53,622 nt of DNA from Bacteroidales bacterium (GCA_028282785.1 JANQHE010000042.1:1-53622); one strand, 5' to 3'; shown: positions 8,605-17,934, counted from the first letter of the stretch. The notes: generated by a model from the letters alone, not told the origin. Translations and numbers: made by a program.

Positions 8605-10229
8605 TATTTATTTTCTTTTTTAACGTATTTTAAGTTAAGTAAATTCATTGGATTGCTTTCAAATCCGTAAATATTGTTTTTTACAAAACGGACTACTTCA
8701 TCATAATACAGAGGAACAACAACTGCATCATTTACAATAAGCTTATTCATTTCGTTATATAACAAAATTCTTAGACTATCATTTGTTTCCAACATGGCTT
8801 GTTCATACAACTTATCAAAATTTGTCTTATTGTAATGCGTATAATTCGGTCCTCCGGGGCTATGATTTTTGCTGTAAAACAGAGCCAGGTAATTTTCAGC
8901 GTCTGGGTAATCTGCAATCCAGGAACCTCTGAAAAATTCCAGTTTCGAATTGGCTACCATATCCCGAAATGTGGCTCCGGTGTTTACATCTATCTTAATT
9001 TCAATTCCAAATTGAGAAAGTTGTTGCTGAATATATTCACATAAATCAAGATAATCAGCAGTTGTAGTTAAAGTAATTGGTGCTAAACCTTCGCCATTCG
9101 GGTAACCGGCCTCAATTAACAAATTCCGTGTTTTATCAGGATTATATTCGAACCCTTTAAACTCATCGATGAATCCGGGTAATCCTTTAGGAATGAATCC
9201 TTGTAAAGCAGGTTCTCCAATACTATTTCGAAGATATTTCATCATTTTAACACGGTCGAATCCATAGTTGATTGCTTGCCTGATCTTTTTATTTAAAACG
9301 GGAGATAATTTATTTTTAATTTTTGAAGTGTCTAATAAAAATCCCAGGTATTCTGTGTTCAAATAAGGCTGATTAATCATTTTAAACTGATCTTTATACG
9401 TTGGATTCAAATAACCGTTTTTAGTTAATAATTCATCCTTATTTGCGGGATTTAGACCAGAAATAAAGTCAAGATTTCCTTTAAGAAATTCCAGAAATTC
9501 CGATTGTTTATCGTTAATAAAAGTAATTGAAACCGCATCAAGATAGGGAAGAGGATTTCCTAAGCTATCTTGTTCGAAATAATTCGGATTTTTCACTAAA
9601 ATTAGTTTTTCACTTTCCTTCCATACTTTAAACTGAAAAGGACCTGTTCCAACCGGATTATTCCTAAAATCATTACCGTAATATTCAACTATTTCTTTTG
9701 GCACAACAGAGCAATACTGCATACTCAGCAGACCTAAAAAAGCAGGGAAAGGATTTTTTAGCGTAATTTCTAAAATGCTATCATTTAATGCCTTAATGCC
9801 ATCTTTATTAATATTATTAAAAATCCATGCACCTGGTGATGCAGTTTTAGGATCAATAATCCGATTTAAACTGTATTCGAAGTCCGGAGCTGTAACTTTT
9901 CGTCCTTTTCCATTGGAAAAAATTTGATGATCATGAAAATAAACATCATTTCTTAATGTAAACAGATAAGTTTTTCCTGAGTTTAATATTTCCCACTCTC
10001 TAGCTATGCATGGTATAATATTTAGGTTGTTATCCATTTGCACTAATCCATTATACAATTGATTAGCCGGCCAAATTAAAACCTGGCTTTTAGCAAATGC
10101 AGGATCAAGGGTTGCAATACCTTTAGATTCATTGTAACGAAAAACAGTTTTATCAGATTGAATTTTGTCTTCCTTACAAGAATAAAAAAGGAGTACGAAT
10201 GTAAATATCAAAAAAAAGTAGTTACGCAT
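8604..10229 (-). CDS. Family 5 extracellular solute-binding lipoprotein (OppA/DppA type)
   Basis: This 541-residue protein has a lipoprotein signal (MRNYFFLIFTFVLLFYSC, lipobox FYSC), so it is lipid-anchored. The body matches SBP_bac_5: FRYNESKGIATLDPAFAKS at the start, VTAPDFEYSLNRIIDP, NPVGTGPFQFKVWKESEKLILVKNPNYF, and a late SWIADYPDAENYL. These proteins bind oligopeptides, nickel, or murein peptides (MppA) and feed an ABC permease. No permease or ATPase gene lies nearby, so it is an orphan binding protein and must use components encoded elsewhere. It is translationally coupled to the sugar kinase downstream. Together they would suit cell-wall recycling, but that is inference. Confidence 0.9.
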   Translation of the reverse strand: MRNYFFLIFTFVLLFYSCKEDKIQSDKTVFRYNESKGIATLDPAFAKSQVLIWPANQLYNGLVQMDNNLNIIPCIAREWEILNSGKTYLFTLRNDVYFHDHQIFSNGKGRKVTAPDFEYSLNRIIDPKTASPGAWIFNNINKDGIKALNDSILEITLKNPFPAFLGLLSMQYCSVVPKEIVEYYGNDFRNNPVGTGPFQFKVWKESEKLILVKNPNYFEQDSLGNPLPYLDAVSITFINDKQSEFLEFLKGNLDFISGLNPANKDELLTKNGYLNPTYKDQFKMINQPYLNTEYLGFLLDTSKIKNKLSPVLNKKIRQAINYGFDRVKMMKYLRNSIGEPALQGFIPKGLPGFIDEFKGFEYNPDKTRNLLIEAGYPNGEGLAPITLTTTADYLDLCEYIQQQLSQFGIEIKIDVNTGATFRDMVANSKLEFFRGSWIADYPDAENYLALFYSKNHSPGGPNYTHYNKTNFDKLYEQAMLETNDSLRILLYNEMNKLIVNDAVVVPLYYDEVVRFVKNNIYGFESNPMNLLNLKYVKKENK

Positions 10230-10552
10230 GTTTTAGCTTTTTCACAAAAATAGGTAAAATATGAACTAGAATAGGTAGGTGCATACGTTAAAAAAGCCAG
10301 AAACCGATGCTTCTGACTTTCTTAATACCCTAAAAATTAAACCTAAAATTTAAATGAAAAAACTGTTTTACACAAATTTTACTTGCAGGTGCTTAGTAAA
10401 TTAAGCATAATTTGTTTTCTAATTAATGAAACGATTTATACAAAAAAAAGTTTCGTAAAAAATTGGTTTTTTCAAAAAAAATATTATACTATTTTCCAGA
10501 GCATTTATGTATTCTGAATTTCAGAAGATAAAAAGGCCTGCATTTTTCTTTC
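10230..10552. other. Intergenic region between receptor and binding-protein genes
   Basis: This 323-bp AT-rich gap contains no convincing gene. A terminator-like hairpin sits at 10289-10317 near its left end and a short perfect inverted repeat, TTCTGAA/TTCAGAA, near 10511-10525. The minus-strand start of the solute-binding gene lies at its left border, so its promoter should be here, but no clear TAnnTTTG box was found. Confidence 0.4.
10289..10317 (-). terminator. Rho-independent terminator, minus strand
   Basis: On the minus strand GTCAGAA (10317-10311) pairs with TTCTGGC (10302-10296), followed by a run of six T. It lies about 235 bp past the stop of the TonB-dependent receptor and would end that riboswitch-controlled transcript, leaving a long 3' untranslated region, before the solute-binding gene starts at 10229. 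Confidence 0.55.
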
Positions 10553-13039
10553 TTAAAATTTTATAGTTATACCTCCTAAAAAATGAATGCTTGCTTGGGG
10601 ATAATAGTAGGCCCAACTACCTTCTTGTCCTTCAATTAAATAGTTTTCAGGATTTTGCACACCTTCGTACCAATTGCCACCATAGGCATTGCTTTCATAT
10701 TCAATATCGAATAAATTGTTTACCCGTACAAAGAGCCCCAGGTGTTTGGCAAATTTAACCTTAGGTGTGTAAAACAATTTAAGGTTATTGATAAAGTAAG
10801 CATCAAGTTTTCTGTTTTCATCTGATGTGTTATCAAAGTATTGTTCGCCGACATATTTGCTAATTAAGCTTAGTTCAATTTGTTTAATTGGTTGAACTGT
10901 AAAAATATTTGATCCAACAAATTCCGGAGAATATGAAATATCCGTTGTTCCTAATTCTCTGGGAAGGTTACCTAAAGAATTCCAAAACTCATCCGAATAA
11001 TTTGAATATTCAATGAAGTTTTTAATTTTATTTCTACTAAATGTTAAATTAAGTTGCCAGTCAAAGAATTTGTTTAATTTGAATCGACTCATGATTTCAA
11101 CACCAGCTCTATAACTTTCATCAACATTTGTTTGAATAGTATAACCAACATTACTTAGTTGCCCGGTATTAACCAACTGGTCTTTGTAATCCATATAGTA
11201 GAAATTAAGTGATAATAAATAATTACTTGTTCTAAAATTCCCACCCAATTCATAATCAAAAAGTGTTTCATGTTTAGGCATTGCTGTTTCATCACCGATC
11301 GCATTTTTAAAATCACTTCGTGTAGGCTCTCTGTTAGCTACGGCAAAAGAAAAATAACCACTGAATTGGTCATCAATATCATAGAACAAACCAAATTTCG
11401 GATTGATAAAGTTATAATCTTCGGAATTTGTCAGGTTTTTAAAATCGTCATCCAAACCAGTTATTTCATAGAATACATTTCTATACTGTATGTCGCCATA
11501 TAGATGCAGTTTTGAAAATAGGGTATAAGTTATTTTTCCAAAAGCATTAAAATCAGTTTTAGTTCCATTGTTGTTATACCATTCGTAATCTTTTACAAAA
11601 TCATTGCTAAATTCAGACCAAAGAACCGTTCCATAATGATCTCCATCGTATTTATTCCAGGCGCCGCCAAATATCAGATCAATTTTATCCTTTTTATAGT
11701 TTAATGAATAGGTAAATCCATAAAAATGATTATCTAACCATTTTCTCCGGATTATATCTGAGTTTTTGATAGTACTATCCGGAAAAACTAACCTGTGAGC
11801 ACCAATGAACATTACACTGTCTCCCAGCTCAATATTCGGAAGGCCATAATTAGCAAATGCATCACTTTCTTTATATTGTTCATAATAACCTTTACCTCTT
11901 GTATAATGTAAGGCGAAATTCAAGTTTAAGTTTTTATTTAACTCATTTGAAAGTAATAACTGATAGTGCGTTTGTGTATAGTTATCTGTTTGATCCTTGT
12001 AGTATTGTGTATTACCATCCAAATCGGTATACTCTCCTGCAGGATTATAGGTTCTATTTTCATCTAAAATATAATCGGGCACCCCCCACCAGCTTATTCC
12101 GGTTTTTTCTTTACCTCTGAAAACGTTTGCTTTAATTAAGGTTTTATCCGTATAGTAAGTTCCTGAAACAAAAAACGATTCATGATCGGATGAAGAATAA
12201 TCAATGAAACCATCAGTTTGCACTTTCGATAGCCTTGCATCGAAACTAAAATGATCATTTATTAAACCTGATCCAACCTGAACATTATTTTTAAATGTAT
12301 TGAATGATCCAAAACTACTATTAATTTCTGCATAAGCATCTTTAATTATACTTTCAGTTCTAAGATTTACTGTAGCTCCAAAAGCTCCTGCTCCATTTGT
12401 TGATGTTCCGACTCCACGCTGAATCTGAATATCTTGAACCGATGATGCAATATCGGGTAAGTTCACCCAGAATACTCCTTGCGATTCGGAATCGTTATAA
12501 GGAATTCCATTAATAGTAACATTTATTCTGGTTGGGTCAATTCCGCGAATTCGCATTCCGGTGTAACCGATCCCAATTCCTGCTTCAGAGGTCTCAACCA
12601 ATGATGGAACAGTACTTAATAGAAATGGAATATCGCCATTTGTATTGTTTTTTTCGATAATATCTTTATCCAGGTTGGTAATTGCCATTGGTGCTTTATC
12701 TCCGGCCCGTGTGGCAGTTACAATAACTTCTTCTGACAGAATACTTGATAATTCAAGAACAAATTCAATATTTTGTAGATTTTCTTTTTTGATCTGCTTT
12801 TCCAAAGTACTGTAACCTAAAAAAGATACTTTAAAAGTATAATCATCAGTTTTGATCTTGGAAAAGCTAAACTCTCCTTTTGAATTTGTGGCAGTACCAT
12901 TAAAAGTTTCTTTAATTACAACATTCGCACCAATTAATGGTTCTCCATTTTCATTTTTTACAACACCTGAAATGATTTCTTGAGAAAATAGCGATTGAGC
13001 TAATGCTATCAGCAAAACTAAAACACTTATCTTTTTCAT
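10553..13039 (-). CDS. TonB-dependent outer-membrane receptor, TPP-regulated (thiamine uptake)
   Basis: This 828-residue protein starts with a signal peptide (ending AQSLFSQ). A carboxypeptidase-regulatory-like domain follows (ISGVVKNENGEPLIGANVVI, about 23-105), then a plug domain (SEEVIVTATRAGDKAP to VQDIQIQRGVGTSTNG, about 112-215), and a long beta-barrel ending in aromatic residues (GGITIKF). It is an outer-membrane gated channel driven by TonB-ExbBD. A TPP riboswitch lies about 150 bp upstream on the same strand, which strongly suggests thiamine or a precursor as substrate. This matches the riboswitch-controlled receptors described in Bacteroidota. The adjacent biosynthetic operon is under a separate riboswitch. 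A palindromic repeat sits between riboswitch and start codon. Confidence 0.92.
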   Translation of the reverse strand: MKKISVLVLLIALAQSLFSQEIISGVVKNENGEPLIGANVVIKETFNGTATNSKGEFSFSKIKTDDYTFKVSFLGYSTLEKQIKKENLQNIEFVLELSSILSEEVIVTATRAGDKAPMAITNLDKDIIEKNNTNGDIPFLLSTVPSLVETSEAGIGIGYTGMRIRGIDPTRINVTINGIPYNDSESQGVFWVNLPDIASSVQDIQIQRGVGTSTNGAGAFGATVNLRTESIIKDAYAEINSSFGSFNTFKNNVQVGSGLINDHFSFDARLSKVQTDGFIDYSSSDHESFFVSGTYYTDKTLIKANVFRGKEKTGISWWGVPDYILDENRTYNPAGEYTDLDGNTQYYKDQTDNYTQTHYQLLLSNELNKNLNLNFALHYTRGKGYYEQYKESDAFANYGLPNIELGDSVMFIGAHRLVFPDSTIKNSDIIRRKWLDNHFYGFTYSLNYKKDKIDLIFGGAWNKYDGDHYGTVLWSEFSNDFVKDYEWYNNNGTKTDFNAFGKITYTLFSKLHLYGDIQYRNVFYEITGLDDDFKNLTNSEDYNFINPKFGLFYDIDDQFSGYFSFAVANREPTRSDFKNAIGDETAMPKHETLFDYELGGNFRTSNYLLSLNFYYMDYKDQLVNTGQLSNVGYTIQTNVDESYRAGVEIMSRFKLNKFFDWQLNLTFSRNKIKNFIEYSNYSDEFWNSLGNLPRELGTTDISYSPEFVGSNIFTVQPIKQIELSLISKYVGEQYFDNTSDENRKLDAYFINNLKLFYTPKVKFAKHLGLFVRVNNLFDIEYESNAYGGNWYEGVQNPENYLIEGQEGSWAYYYPQASIHFLGGITIKF

Positions 13040-13067
13040 TTTTAATAAATAATTGCCTGCCTTGTCG

Positions 13068-13097
13068 CCTGCCTGACGGCAGTCAGGGCAGACAGGT
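13068..13097. repeat. TGCCTG-type palindromic repeat, copy 1
   Basis: CCTGAC-GGCA-GTCAGG forms the core, with flanking CTG/CAG extending the stem. It is GC-rich in an AT-rich setting and lies in the leader of the receptor mRNA between riboswitch and start codon. Similar palindromes occur at 40723 and 51670, so this is a dispersed REP-like element. Confidence 0.6.
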
Positions 13098-13185
13098 TTA
13101 ACATACTAGTAGCCGCGTTTTACTTTTCTAAATGAAAAGTGGTGTGTTACCGGCTTGATGAAAAACAATGGGAAGTTTTGATTTA

Positions 13186-13260
13186 CTCTTTTCCCTATCC
13201 GGCATTACCCGGACCAGGTTCGAAGGGTATGATCTCAGCCTGTATATTCGGCACCCCATT
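13186..13260 (-). promoter_or_regulatory. TPP riboswitch (THI element) upstream of the receptor gene
   Basis: Read on the minus strand the conserved blocks appear in order: GGGGTGCC, GGCTGAGA, ATACCCTTCGAACCTG, GTAATGCCGGA and TAGGGAAAAG. These are the pyrimidine-sensing CUGAGA loop, the ACCC..GAACCTG segment and the closing GGGAA strand of the THI box. It lies about 150 bp before the TonB receptor start. In Bacteroidota such elements usually repress translation or transcription when TPP is abundant. The mechanism here is not clear because no obvious terminator was seen before the start codon. Apart from the promoter and the palindromic repeat, I see nothing else in the 13040-13349 gap. Confidence 0.95.
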
Positions 13261-13268
13261 GATCTTTA

Positions 13269-13276
13269 CAAAATTA
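13269..13276 (-). promoter_or_regulatory. Candidate -7 promoter box for the riboswitch-receptor transcript
   Basis: The minus strand reads TAATTTTG here, matching the Bacteroidota -7 consensus TAnnTTTG. It lies about ten bases before the 5' end of the riboswitch, where a start site is expected. No clear -33 TTG was found. Confidence 0.45.
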
Positions 13277-13349
13277 CTTAATTTTTATGTAAAAAGCATT
13301 TTGTACAGTTTCAAACACAAGGATTATATTTTTGTTTACAGTTGTGGTT

Positions 13350-14051
13350 TTATTTGATTTTTATTATATGCTGTGAATTGTTTAGGATATTATAAATCAA
13401 TAGTTTTCCATCGAGAGTTTCTTCAAAACCTAAAACCATTTTTATTACTTCGTTTGTTTGGATTCCTCCAATTACAGGTAATAATGTTGGTAAAACTCCT
13501 TTTATAGGCGCATTATCAGGTTTTTCGGGAAAAATATCTCTATAGTTTACCTTTTTTTTATAGTTAAGTATTGTTGCCTGCCCTTCATAATTTGCAACAG
13601 ATGCAAAAACAACAGGTTTTGCTAATTGGGACGCAAAATCATTAATAAGGTACCTTGTGTTAAAATTATCAGTGCAATCAACGATGATATTGAATTCATA
13701 GAATATACTTTTTGCATTGTTAATATTTAAAGCTTCCTTGTAAGATTTAATTGAAGTAAATGAATTACCTGCAGTCAATCTTTCTATTGCTAATTCAATT
13801 TTTGATAATCCAATTTCTTTTTCGTTGTATAGAACTTGCCTATGTAAATTTGTTTCATCTACATGGTCAAATTCTACGATACCAATTGTACCGATACCGG
13901 TTCGCGAAAGGTATGTTAAAACCACTGACCCTAATCCGCCTGCACCAACAACTAAAACTTTTGCATTTTTAAGCTTTTGCTGATGCTTTTCGGTATAATC
14001 AGGTAATATTAGTTGCCGGTTATATTTTTGTTTTTCTCTTTCAGTTAACAT
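13350..14051 (-). CDS. thiF: ThiF/MoeB-family adenylyltransferase for ThiS
   Basis: This is an E1-like enzyme of 233 residues that activates the C-terminal glycine of ThiS as an acyl-adenylate during thiazole synthesis. It shows the start motif RQLILPDYTEKHQQKLKNAKVLVVGAGGLGS (nucleotide-binding GAGGLGS), EFDHVDETNLHRQ, and IVDCTDNFNTRYLIND. The ATG at 14051 is preferred because it lies just after the thiH stop and matches the family N-terminus; an in-frame start at 14105 would overlap thiH. The usual zinc-binding CxxC pairs and the crossover-loop cysteine are absent: the segment is FPEKPDNAPIKGVLPTLLP. It is the last gene of the thi operon. Assignment rests on family motifs plus context. Confidence 0.88.
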   Translation of the reverse strand: MLTEREKQKYNRQLILPDYTEKHQQKLKNAKVLVVGAGGLGSVVLTYLSRTGIGTIGIVEFDHVDETNLHRQVLYNEKEIGLSKIELAIERLTAGNSFTSIKSYKEALNINNAKSIFYEFNIIVDCTDNFNTRYLINDFASQLAKPVVFASVANYEGQATILNYKKKVNYRDIFPEKPDNAPIKGVLPTLLPVIGGIQTNEVIKMVLGFEETLDGKLLIYNILNNSQHIIKIK

Positions 14052-14061
14052 TTTGTTTACA

Positions 14062-15171
14062 TTAAAAATAATTACTCCAATCTTTCCATACAGCTTCATA
14101 ACCATTTTGCTGTATCATTTGGCAAACCGCTAATGGTGATCTGTCATCGTTCACATCAAACTGTTCCAGTTCATTTGTACTTTTAGCATAACCACCGGGT
14201 TCTGTTTTTGAACCTGCACTCATTGTAGTTATTCCAAGTTTCATCGCATGGTTCCTGAAATTTGCAGATTCGCGGGTACTTAATGAAAGTTCCACATTTT
14301 CATTAAACAATCGGTATGCAGTCATCAATTGAACAAGCTCCGCTTCATTCATTGGAAAATTCGGTGTAAAATTCCCTTGATGCGGCCTTAACCTTGGGAA
14401 TGATATTGAGAATTTTGTTTTCCAATATTTTTTTTCTAAGTATTGAAGGTGTTTCGCAAGCATTAGTGCTTCAGTTCTCCAATCTTCCAAACCTATTAGA
14501 GTTCCTAACCCAATTTTATGAATGCCGGCTTTTCCTAATCTATCAGGTGTTTCAAGCCTGTATCGAAAATTTGATTTTTTGCCCGTTGGATGATATTTCT
14601 TATAGTTTTCTTCGTGGTAAGTTTCCTGATAAATGTATACAGTATTTAATCCATATTTTGTTAGCTCGAGATATTCGGTTTCATCTAAAGGCTGAATTTC
14701 TAATGATACCAGTGAAAAATGGTCACGAACTAATTGTACAGCTTTTTTAATGTATTCAAAACCTGCTTTCTTATGATGCTCACCTGTAACCAGTAAAATA
14801 TGTTCGAAGCCAAGATTTTTAATGGATTCAACCTCTTCCGGGATTTCCTGTTCAGTAAGCGTTTTCCTTTTTATTTTATTCGAATGGCTAAATCCGCAAT
14901 ATGTGCAACCATTTGTGCATTCATTTGATAAATAAAGAGGAATATATAGTTGGATTGTTTTACCAAACCTCTTTTGAGTTATTCTTTGGCTTAGCTGAGC
15001 CATTGATTCAAGATACGGAAAAGCAGCAGGAGATACGAATGCTTTAAAATCTTCAAGTGTTCTGTTACTTGATTTGTTTAGAGCTTCTAAAACATCCTTT
15101 TCTGTTTTAGAATAAATATCTTGCTTTGATTCTTCCCAATCAAGATTTTTTATTTCATCATAAAAAGTCAT
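14062..15171 (-). CDS. thiH: 2-iminoacetate synthase ThiH (radical SAM)
   Basis: This 369-residue enzyme cleaves tyrosine to p-cresol and dehydroglycine, the glycine-derived part of the thiazole ring. The radical-SAM cluster motif CX3CX2C is at C85, C89 and C92 (NECTNGCTYCGFS). Other family motifs include LLVTGEH, YQETYHEENY and SFPRLRP. Length is normal for ThiH. Using ThiH rather than the oxygen-dependent ThiO suits an anaerobe. It lies 11 bp after thiG and just before thiF, and ThiH is known to work with ThiG. Confidence 0.95.
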   Translation of the reverse strand: MTFYDEIKNLDWEESKQDIYSKTEKDVLEALNKSSNRTLEDFKAFVSPAAFPYLESMAQLSQRITQKRFGKTIQLYIPLYLSNECTNGCTYCGFSHSNKIKRKTLTEQEIPEEVESIKNLGFEHILLVTGEHHKKAGFEYIKKAVQLVRDHFSLVSLEIQPLDETEYLELTKYGLNTVYIYQETYHEENYKKYHPTGKKSNFRYRLETPDRLGKAGIHKIGLGTLIGLEDWRTEALMLAKHLQYLEKKYWKTKFSISFPRLRPHQGNFTPNFPMNEAELVQLMTAYRLFNENVELSLSTRESANFRNHAMKLGITTMSAGSKTEPGGYAKSTNELEQFDVNDDRSPLAVCQMIQQNGYEAVWKDWSNYF

Positions 15172-15182
15172 GCCGGGTTCTT

Positions 15183-15956
15183 TTATAATTCAGAAAGAAA
15201 AGAAGTTAACGGGCTACTGGCATTAGCGCTATTTTGCACTTTTGCAAGTTTTGATTCATAAGCAATTCTACCTGCTTCAACACCAAGTTTAAAAGCATAT
15301 GCCATTTCAACAGGATTACCTGCTATTGCAATCGCGGTGTTAACCAATACAGCATCAGCGCCCATTTCTATAGCATCAGCCGCATGAGATGGAGCTCCAA
15401 TTCCAGCATCGATAACAACAGGAACATTGCTTTGCTCTATGATAATTTCAAGTAACCTTCTTGTTTGCAACCCCTGATTACTGCCAATGGGTGATCCAAG
15501 TGGCATAACTGATGCCGTACCAACATCTTCTAACTTTTTACATAAAACCGGGTCAGCTTGAATATAGGGCATCACAATAAAACCGTCTTTAGCTAATTCT
15601 TCAGATGCTTTTAATGTTTCTTCTCCATCTGGCAATAAATATCTGGGATCAGGATGTATTTCTAACTTTAGCCAATTGGTTCCCAGGGCCTCCCTTGCTA
15701 ACTGAGCAGCAAAGATGGCTTCTTTTGCATTTCTAACACCTGATGTATTTGGTAATAATGAAACACCATCAATTTTTAAATGATTTAAAATATCATCATT
15801 GTCATTATTAAGATCAACTCGTTTTAAGGCAGCTGTTACTAATTCACTTCCGGAAGCCTCAATTGACTTTTTCATAATTTCATTGGAACTGAATTTTCCC
15901 GTCCCGGTAAATAATCTTGAATGAAAAACTTTATCTGCTATTTTTAATGGTTGCAT
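15183..15956 (-). CDS. thiG: Thiazole synthase ThiG
   Basis: This 257-residue TIM-barrel enzyme condenses deoxyxylulose phosphate, dehydroglycine and ThiS thiocarboxylate into the thiazole phosphate. Recognised motifs are [10 protein letters not shown] near the N-terminus, [29 protein letters not shown] (containing the Schiff-base lysine), [12 protein letters not shown] and [24 protein letters not shown]. Length is typical. Its start overlaps the end of thiE by 26 bp and thiH follows at 11 bp, so translation is probably coupled. Confidence 0.96.
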   Translation of the reverse strand: MQPLKIADKVFHSRLFTGTGKFSSNEIMKKSIEASGSELVTAALKRVDLNNDNDDILNHLKIDGVSLLPNTSGVRNAKEAIFAAQLAREALGTNWLKLEIHPDPRYLLPDGEETLKASEELAKDGFIVMPYIQADPVLCKKLEDVGTASVMPLGSPIGSNQGLQTRRLLEIIIEQSNVPVVIDAGIGAPSHAADAIEMGADAVLVNTAIAIAGNPVEMAYAFKLGVEAGRIAYESKLAKVQNSANASSPLTSFLSEL

Positions 15957-16602
15957 GCTTATGTGATTTTATTGTTTTTAAAATTGTATCTGTTATTTTT
16001 TGTGGAGAATCACTGTTGCTAATAATGGAAGAAACAGCAATTCCAAATATTCCGGCATCTAGTATTTCCGGGATATGTTCAGAATTTATTCCTCCAATTC
16101 CGATTATTGGAATATTTATTTTATGAGCCTTGCAATTTGTAACTATATCATGATAACCGTTAAGGCCAAGAACAGGAGCCAGGTTCTTTTTGGTTTTCGT
16201 AAATCTATATGGGCCCAATCCTACATAATCTACTTTCTGATTATGAAGATTATAAATTTGATCAAATTGATTTGCTGTTCCACCAATGATGGCATGATCA
16301 CCAAGAATTATACGCGCATCTTTAGGCAACATATCATTCTGGCCTAAATGAACTCCATCTGCCTCTAATTCCAATGCCAGTTGTACATTATCATTAATAA
16401 TAAATGTGGCACCAGATTTTTTACAAATTGATTTTATAGTAAGTGCAATTGATTTCCATTCTTCGTAGCTGAGTTCTTTAACTCTTAACTGGATCCATTT
16501 ACAACCGGCGGAGCAAACAAATTCGACTTGTTCTTCAATGCTAACTGGTGCCCACTGATTAGTTATATATTGAAATTTTTCTATGGTTTTTAATTTAGCC
16601 AT
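15931..16602 (-). CDS. thiE: Thiamine-phosphate synthase ThiE
   Basis: This 223-residue TIM-barrel enzyme joins HMP pyrophosphate to thiazole phosphate to give thiamine phosphate. Motifs include [38 protein letters not shown], and [21 protein letters not shown], the last being the Bacteroidota form of the phosphate-binding loop. IPIIGIGGI and [11 protein letters not shown] complete the barrel. It overlaps thiD by 8 bp upstream and thiG by 26 bp downstream. It is the better candidate for the true synthase, because the second ThiE-like gene in the operon is less complete. Confidence 0.93.
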   Translation of the reverse strand: MAKLKTIEKFQYITNQWAPVSIEEQVEFVCSAGCKWIQLRVKELSYEEWKSIALTIKSICKKSGATFIINDNVQLALELEADGVHLGQNDMLPKDARIILGDHAIIGGTANQFDQIYNLHNQKVDYVGLGPYRFTKTKKNLAPVLGLNGYHDIVTNCKAHKINIPIIGIGGINSEHIPEILDAGIFGIAVSSIISNSDSPQKITDTILKTIKSHKHATIKNSR

Positions 16603-17341
16603 GATTGTATAAATGTTTTCCTAATAATGATTGATCGCTATCTATAAAATAGTTCAGGTAAGCCTTGGCTTTTTTACATGCTTCAATTAATGAATTGTTT
16701 TGTGCCAGGAAACTCGCAATTGCTGATGATAAAACACACCCTGATCCATGTTTTGAATACTTACTTCTAGTTCCGTTAAATTGATATTCTTTATCATTTA
16801 TATAAAGCCTGTCTGTAATTCGACGGCTATTATCATGCCCTCCTTTTAATAAAACCGGGCAATTAATTGATAACTTATTTGCAGGCCCATTTTCAAAGAA
16901 TACTTTGTATTCAATTAGATTTGGAGTGATTAAATTTATCTTGGATAAAATATTAATTAACAGATCCTGATTAATTTGAGAATGAAACTCGTGGCCTGAA
17001 GTCGATTTTAAAACAGGATCCCAAATTATCTTAACGTCAGATTGCTTTTCATTAATAATATCAATTACTTTTTTTAAAAAAGAAAAGTTTTCAATAATAC
17101 CAATTTTTATTGCCTTAAACCGATATTTTGTTAATAAGGTGGTTAACTGGTTAATAAGATACTCTTGATTGATCCATTCGTTGGATATAAACTGATCTTC
17201 GGTTTGAATTGTATTAGCTGTTAAAATTCCCATGCCGTAAGCACCGGTTGCTTCAATGGTTTTTATATCTGCTAATATGCCAGCTCCACCTGTTGAGTCA
17301 AATCCCGATAAGCATAAAACCATATTTTCTTTTATTGACAT
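16595..17341 (-). CDS. thiD: HMP/HMP-phosphate kinase ThiD
   Basis: This 248-residue ribokinase-fold enzyme phosphorylates hydroxymethylpyrimidine and its phosphate to the pyrophosphate used by ThiE. Motifs are LSGFDSTGGAGILADIKTIEATGAYGMGILTANTIQ at the N-terminus, IKIGII, IIWDPVLKSTSGHEF, LITPNLIEYKVFF, PVLLKGGH, and the anion-hole KHGSGCVLSSAIASFLA. The substrate-side residues (DSTGG rather than DSGGG) differ slightly from the E. coli enzyme, as is common in this phylum. It overlaps both neighbours by 8-10 bp. Confidence 0.92.
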   Translation of the reverse strand: MSIKENMVLCLSGFDSTGGAGILADIKTIEATGAYGMGILTANTIQTEDQFISNEWINQEYLINQLTTLLTKYRFKAIKIGIIENFSFLKKVIDIINEKQSDVKIIWDPVLKSTSGHEFHSQINQDLLINILSKINLITPNLIEYKVFFENGPANKLSINCPVLLKGGHDNSRRITDRLYINDKEYQFNGTRSKYSKHGSGCVLSSAIASFLAQNNSLIEACKKAKAYLNYFIDSDQSLLGKHLYNHG

Positions 17342-17934
17342 ACAGCTTGTAGTTTTTTAAAGTTTTTTAAGGCTTCTTCAGAGTCAGTTTGTCTAAACGT
17401 ATTCCAAATGAATCCTAGTACAGCCACTCCATCAAATCCAATTTCTTTTGCTTTGGAAATATTTTCCGGATTTACTCCACCAAGTGCATAAACAGGAATT
17501 CTGGATTTTGATTTGCTGAACCTTTCTTTTAAAGCAGCTAAATTAAAAGCGGCTTTAACATCTTTTTTAGAAATACTATTAAAAACAGGGCTTAGAAGTG
17601 CATATTTTACATTGTTATCCAGTTGATAAAGTTCGTCTAACTCATGAACTGCTATGCTATGTAAGTTATATTTCCATCCTGAAATCAGATTTTTATCTGT
17701 TTCACGAATATGAATTCCGGCCAGGTTGAAATCATTCATTAAATCCCAATTACCATGAATAATTATCTTATTATGATATTGACCGGGAATTTTATTTAAG
17801 AAATCAGCCACAAGGTTTTCTGTCCAGTTAGGTTTTCTTAAATGAAAATATTCTAAACCATGGTCTAAAAGTTGAGGAATGAATTTTTCTTCATCTTTTA
17901 ATTTTTCAGGATTAGATATTACTATTAGTTTCAT
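17332..17934 (-). CDS. TenI/ThiE-like TIM-barrel protein (second ThiE paralogue)
   Basis: This 200-residue paralogue of ThiE keeps the barrel pattern: LEYFHLRKPNWT, IIIHGNWDLMNDFNLAGIHI, YALLSPVFNSISKKDV and PVYALGGVNPENISKAKEIGFDGVAVLGFIW. The diphosphate-binding loop of true ThiE (ND..HLGQ..D and TxTK) is not conserved; IHIRETDK and SISKKD stand in its place. It therefore looks closer to TenI, the thiazole tautomerase of Bacillus, than to a synthase. It sits between thiC and thiD in the operon and overlaps thiD by 10 bp. Tautomerase activity is an inference from family and position. Confidence 0.82.
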   Translation of the reverse strand: MKLIVISNPEKLKDEEKFIPQLLDHGLEYFHLRKPNWTENLVADFLNKIPGQYHNKIIIHGNWDLMNDFNLAGIHIRETDKNLISGWKYNLHSIAVHELDELYQLDNNVKYALLSPVFNSISKKDVKAAFNLAALKERFSKSKSRIPVYALGGVNPENISKAKEIGFDGVAVLGFIWNTFRQTDSEEALKNFKKLQAVCQ

